Shown piece after piece: positions 13,673-15,096 of a DNA stretch of 15,096 bases; the first letter of the stretch is position 1, and every line of letters starts with the position of its first letter. Under the pieces are notes generated by a model. That model did no database searches. It worked only from the letters and a program-made list of their open reading frames with translations, and was not told where the DNA came from. A program made the position numbers and the translations under genes. Origin of the DNA: Chrysochromulina tobinii. Its lineage: Eukaryota; Haptophyta; Prymnesiales; Chrysochromulinaceae. The stretch is from assembly GCA_001275005.1 (NCBI GenBank), contig JWZX01000107.1, positions 1 to 15,096 on the forward strand, read 5' to 3'.

Positions 13673-15096
13673 TCACACTCGGTCACCATGATGCTCCAAG
13701 CGGCTGAGCACTGCCGCTTTTGCAGCCGCCTTTTGCTTCAGCGTCTCGTCGTTCCAGATCAGGCACTGCTGGCCAAAGTGGAGGAAGCGTTCCTTGCTTT
13801 CGGCGCTCACAAATTCGATCGAGCCGTCGTGCGCCTTCTCCTTGGTCATCTCGCAGTGCACGAGATACTCGTCCTCGCATTGGTCCTTGAGCATCTTGCG
13901 CAGCTGCTTGTATGCCCGGCCCGTCGCCACCTTGACCGCCTTGGCCGTGGACGGCGAGGCCGAGGACGACGTGCTGCTTGCATCCTCTCCGAGGGCACTC
14001 TCGCCGATCAGAACGCTGCCCGAAAACACCCTCTCAAACATCTTGACCGCCTCGACCTCCGCCTTCGACACCGCCTGAGACGGCAGTCCCTTAACCGACT
14101 CCAGCGGCAACCCCGCAATGCAGCCTGCTGCGGCGGTCATCTTGACAATCCGAAGGCCCGCCGAGATGATCTTGCGGTTCTCGACCAGCCACTTCTTGGG
14201 CATTTCCAGCTTGTAGCCGTCGCCGTCGGAGCCGCAGTGCACCGCGCAGCCGGTCACCGGGTCGAGGAAGACGAGGCGGTACTTGTCCTTCAGAAATTCC
14301 CTCTTGACGAGCTGCCTCAGCTTCGACCTCGAAGCCTCCATCGGCAGGAGCACAAAGAGGCGGGGGCAGTCGAGCTCGCCCTCGGCGAGACGGATAAGGC
14401 TACGCCTATTGGACTCGGTCTCCGCCTTGAGCTCACTGAGCTCCTGCATCGCCTGTCGGAACATGTCCGACTGCTGCTGCAGCATCACACTCAGCGCACT
14501 CGCGAGCTCGCCGCCGCTACCGCCGGGCATCTGCGAGAGCACCGAAAAAGCATGCTGGCGGAGCAGGCCCTGCGACGTCTCCAAGGCTGCCTTCTCCTCT
14601 GCCAGGTCTGACAGCTCCGCCGCCGTCGTCGTTGGGTCCCCCTGTACCGCGCTAATCTGCACGAGGGAGAGGCTCAGCGCCTCCGCCTCGGATTCAGTCG
14701 AGATCAGCTGAGTCGCGAGCGCCAGGTGCGACGCCTCCAGCTCAGAACCCTTGGAGAGTGAGCTCTCCATCTTCTCGAGCATCGCGACGACGTCACATCT
14801 CCCTGCCCCCTTGCCGCCCTCTACACCCACCTCGCGGCTTCCGTCGAGGGGAGCGCTGCCGCTGCCAAAGGTCGGGCGCTGCGTATACTCAGCGTGCCAG
14901 CAGCCCTCGATCAGCCTCACCATCGCCGAGATGGTCTTGTCCCGCCACTCCTCGTTCGGGTCGGCCAGCGTCGGCCGCACGCCCTGGGCCACTGCCTGCG
15001 GCAAAGACGTCGCAGCCGCCTGCATCTTTGCGTACGGCTGCTCACCACAGACGACGATCCACGCGAGGATGGAAAAGGCGTAGACGTCAGCTTCGG
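13673..15096 (-). CDS. Protein kinase (TKL-like), C-terminal part, with coiled coil and unnamed C-terminal module; 5' end beyond window
   Basis: The frame enters at the right edge and ends at TGA 13673-13675; 473 codons are visible. The first residues, EADVYAFSILAWIVVCGEQP, are kinase subdomain IX (DVYxFxxxxW...GxxPY), and LIEGCWHAEYTQRPTF is subdomain XI with its invariant Arg. The catalytic loop and ATP site lie outside the window. A Gly-rich 24-residue insertion (14795-14866) separates RPTF from DVVAMLEKME. Next comes a Glu/Leu/Ala-rich coiled coil (about 13.673 kb plus 700 to 1,100), then CPRLFVLLP, KDKYRLVFLDPVTG, GYKLEMPKKWLVENRKIISA and IAGLPL, and finally KVATGRAYKQLRKMLKDQ. I associate this last module with kinase, Roco-type and repeat-containing signalling proteins of algae and invertebrates, from memory and without a domain name. 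Probable role: Ser/Thr or dual-specificity signalling kinase; no transmembrane segment is visible in this part. Confidence 0.88.
   Translation of the reverse strand, partial: EADVYAFSILAWIVVCGEQPYAKMQAAATSLPQAVAQGVRPTLADPNEEWRDKTISAMVRLIEGCWHAEYTQRPTFGSGSAPLDGSREVGVEGGKGAGRCDVVAMLEKMESSLSKGSELEASHLALATQLISTESEAEALSLSLVQISAVQGDPTTTAAELSDLAEEKAALETSQGLLRQHAFSVLSQMPGGSGGELASALSVMLQQQSDMFRQAMQELSELKAETESNRRSLIRLAEGELDCPRLFVLLPMEASRSKLRQLVKREFLKDKYRLVFLDPVTGCAVHCGSDGDGYKLEMPKKWLVENRKIISAGLRIVKMTAAAGCIAGLPLESVKGLPSQAVSKAEVEAVKMFERVFSGSVLIGESALGEDASSTSSSASPSTAKAVKVATGRAYKQLRKMLKDQCEDEYLVHCEMTKEKAHDGSIEFVSAESKERFLHFGQQCLIWNDETLKQKAAAKAAVLSRLEHHGDRV

Overview
The window looks like nuclear DNA of a unicellular eukaryotic alga with a complex (secondary) plastid, possibly a haptophyte. 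The evidence is: very high GC in the genes; one clear GT-AG spliceosomal intron; a bacterial-type sigma factor on a nuclear-style, spliced gene; a protein with a signal-peptide-plus-transit-peptide N-terminus; a secreted Cys-rich/Pro-rich protein of a kind common in algae; and a protein kinase of the tyrosine-kinase-like type. The lineage is an inference, not something the sequence proves.

Layout from left to right. (1) 1-687, minus strand: start of a secreted protein with signal peptide, a compact cysteine module and a long S(L/P)PP repeat that runs off the left edge. (2) 688-2865: gene-poor DNA. At 1138-1871 it holds a dense family of CTCGACAG words and a 57-bp perfect inverted repeat. (3) 2866-4531, minus: a plastid-type RNA polymerase sigma factor in two exons, with a 15-bp minisatellite inside its intron. 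(4) 4765-5922, minus: a probable plastid protein combining a PDZ domain with a plastid-lipid-associated-protein (PAP/fibrillin)-like region. (5) 5923-6114: probable shared divergent promoter. (6) 6115-12363, plus (frame open from 5953): an intronless ORF for a giant Ala-rich coiled-coil protein of about 2,080 residues. (7) 12364-13672: intergenic DNA between convergent genes, with a second, inverted copy of the CTCGACAG element at 13203-13421. (8) 13673-15096, minus: C-terminal part of a protein kinase followed by a coiled coil and a conserved-looking unnamed module, cut by the right edge.

How it fits together: two neighbouring minus-strand genes (PDZ-PAP protein and sigma factor) both point to the plastid. 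The giant coiled-coil protein is divergent from them and has no recognisable enzymatic domain; it looks structural or cytoskeletal. The kinase and the Pro-rich protein are separate units. The most unusual non-coding feature is the CTCGACAG element, present as two inverted copies about 12 kb apart that bracket the three central genes. No prokaryotic operon, CRISPR array, tRNA or rRNA was seen.
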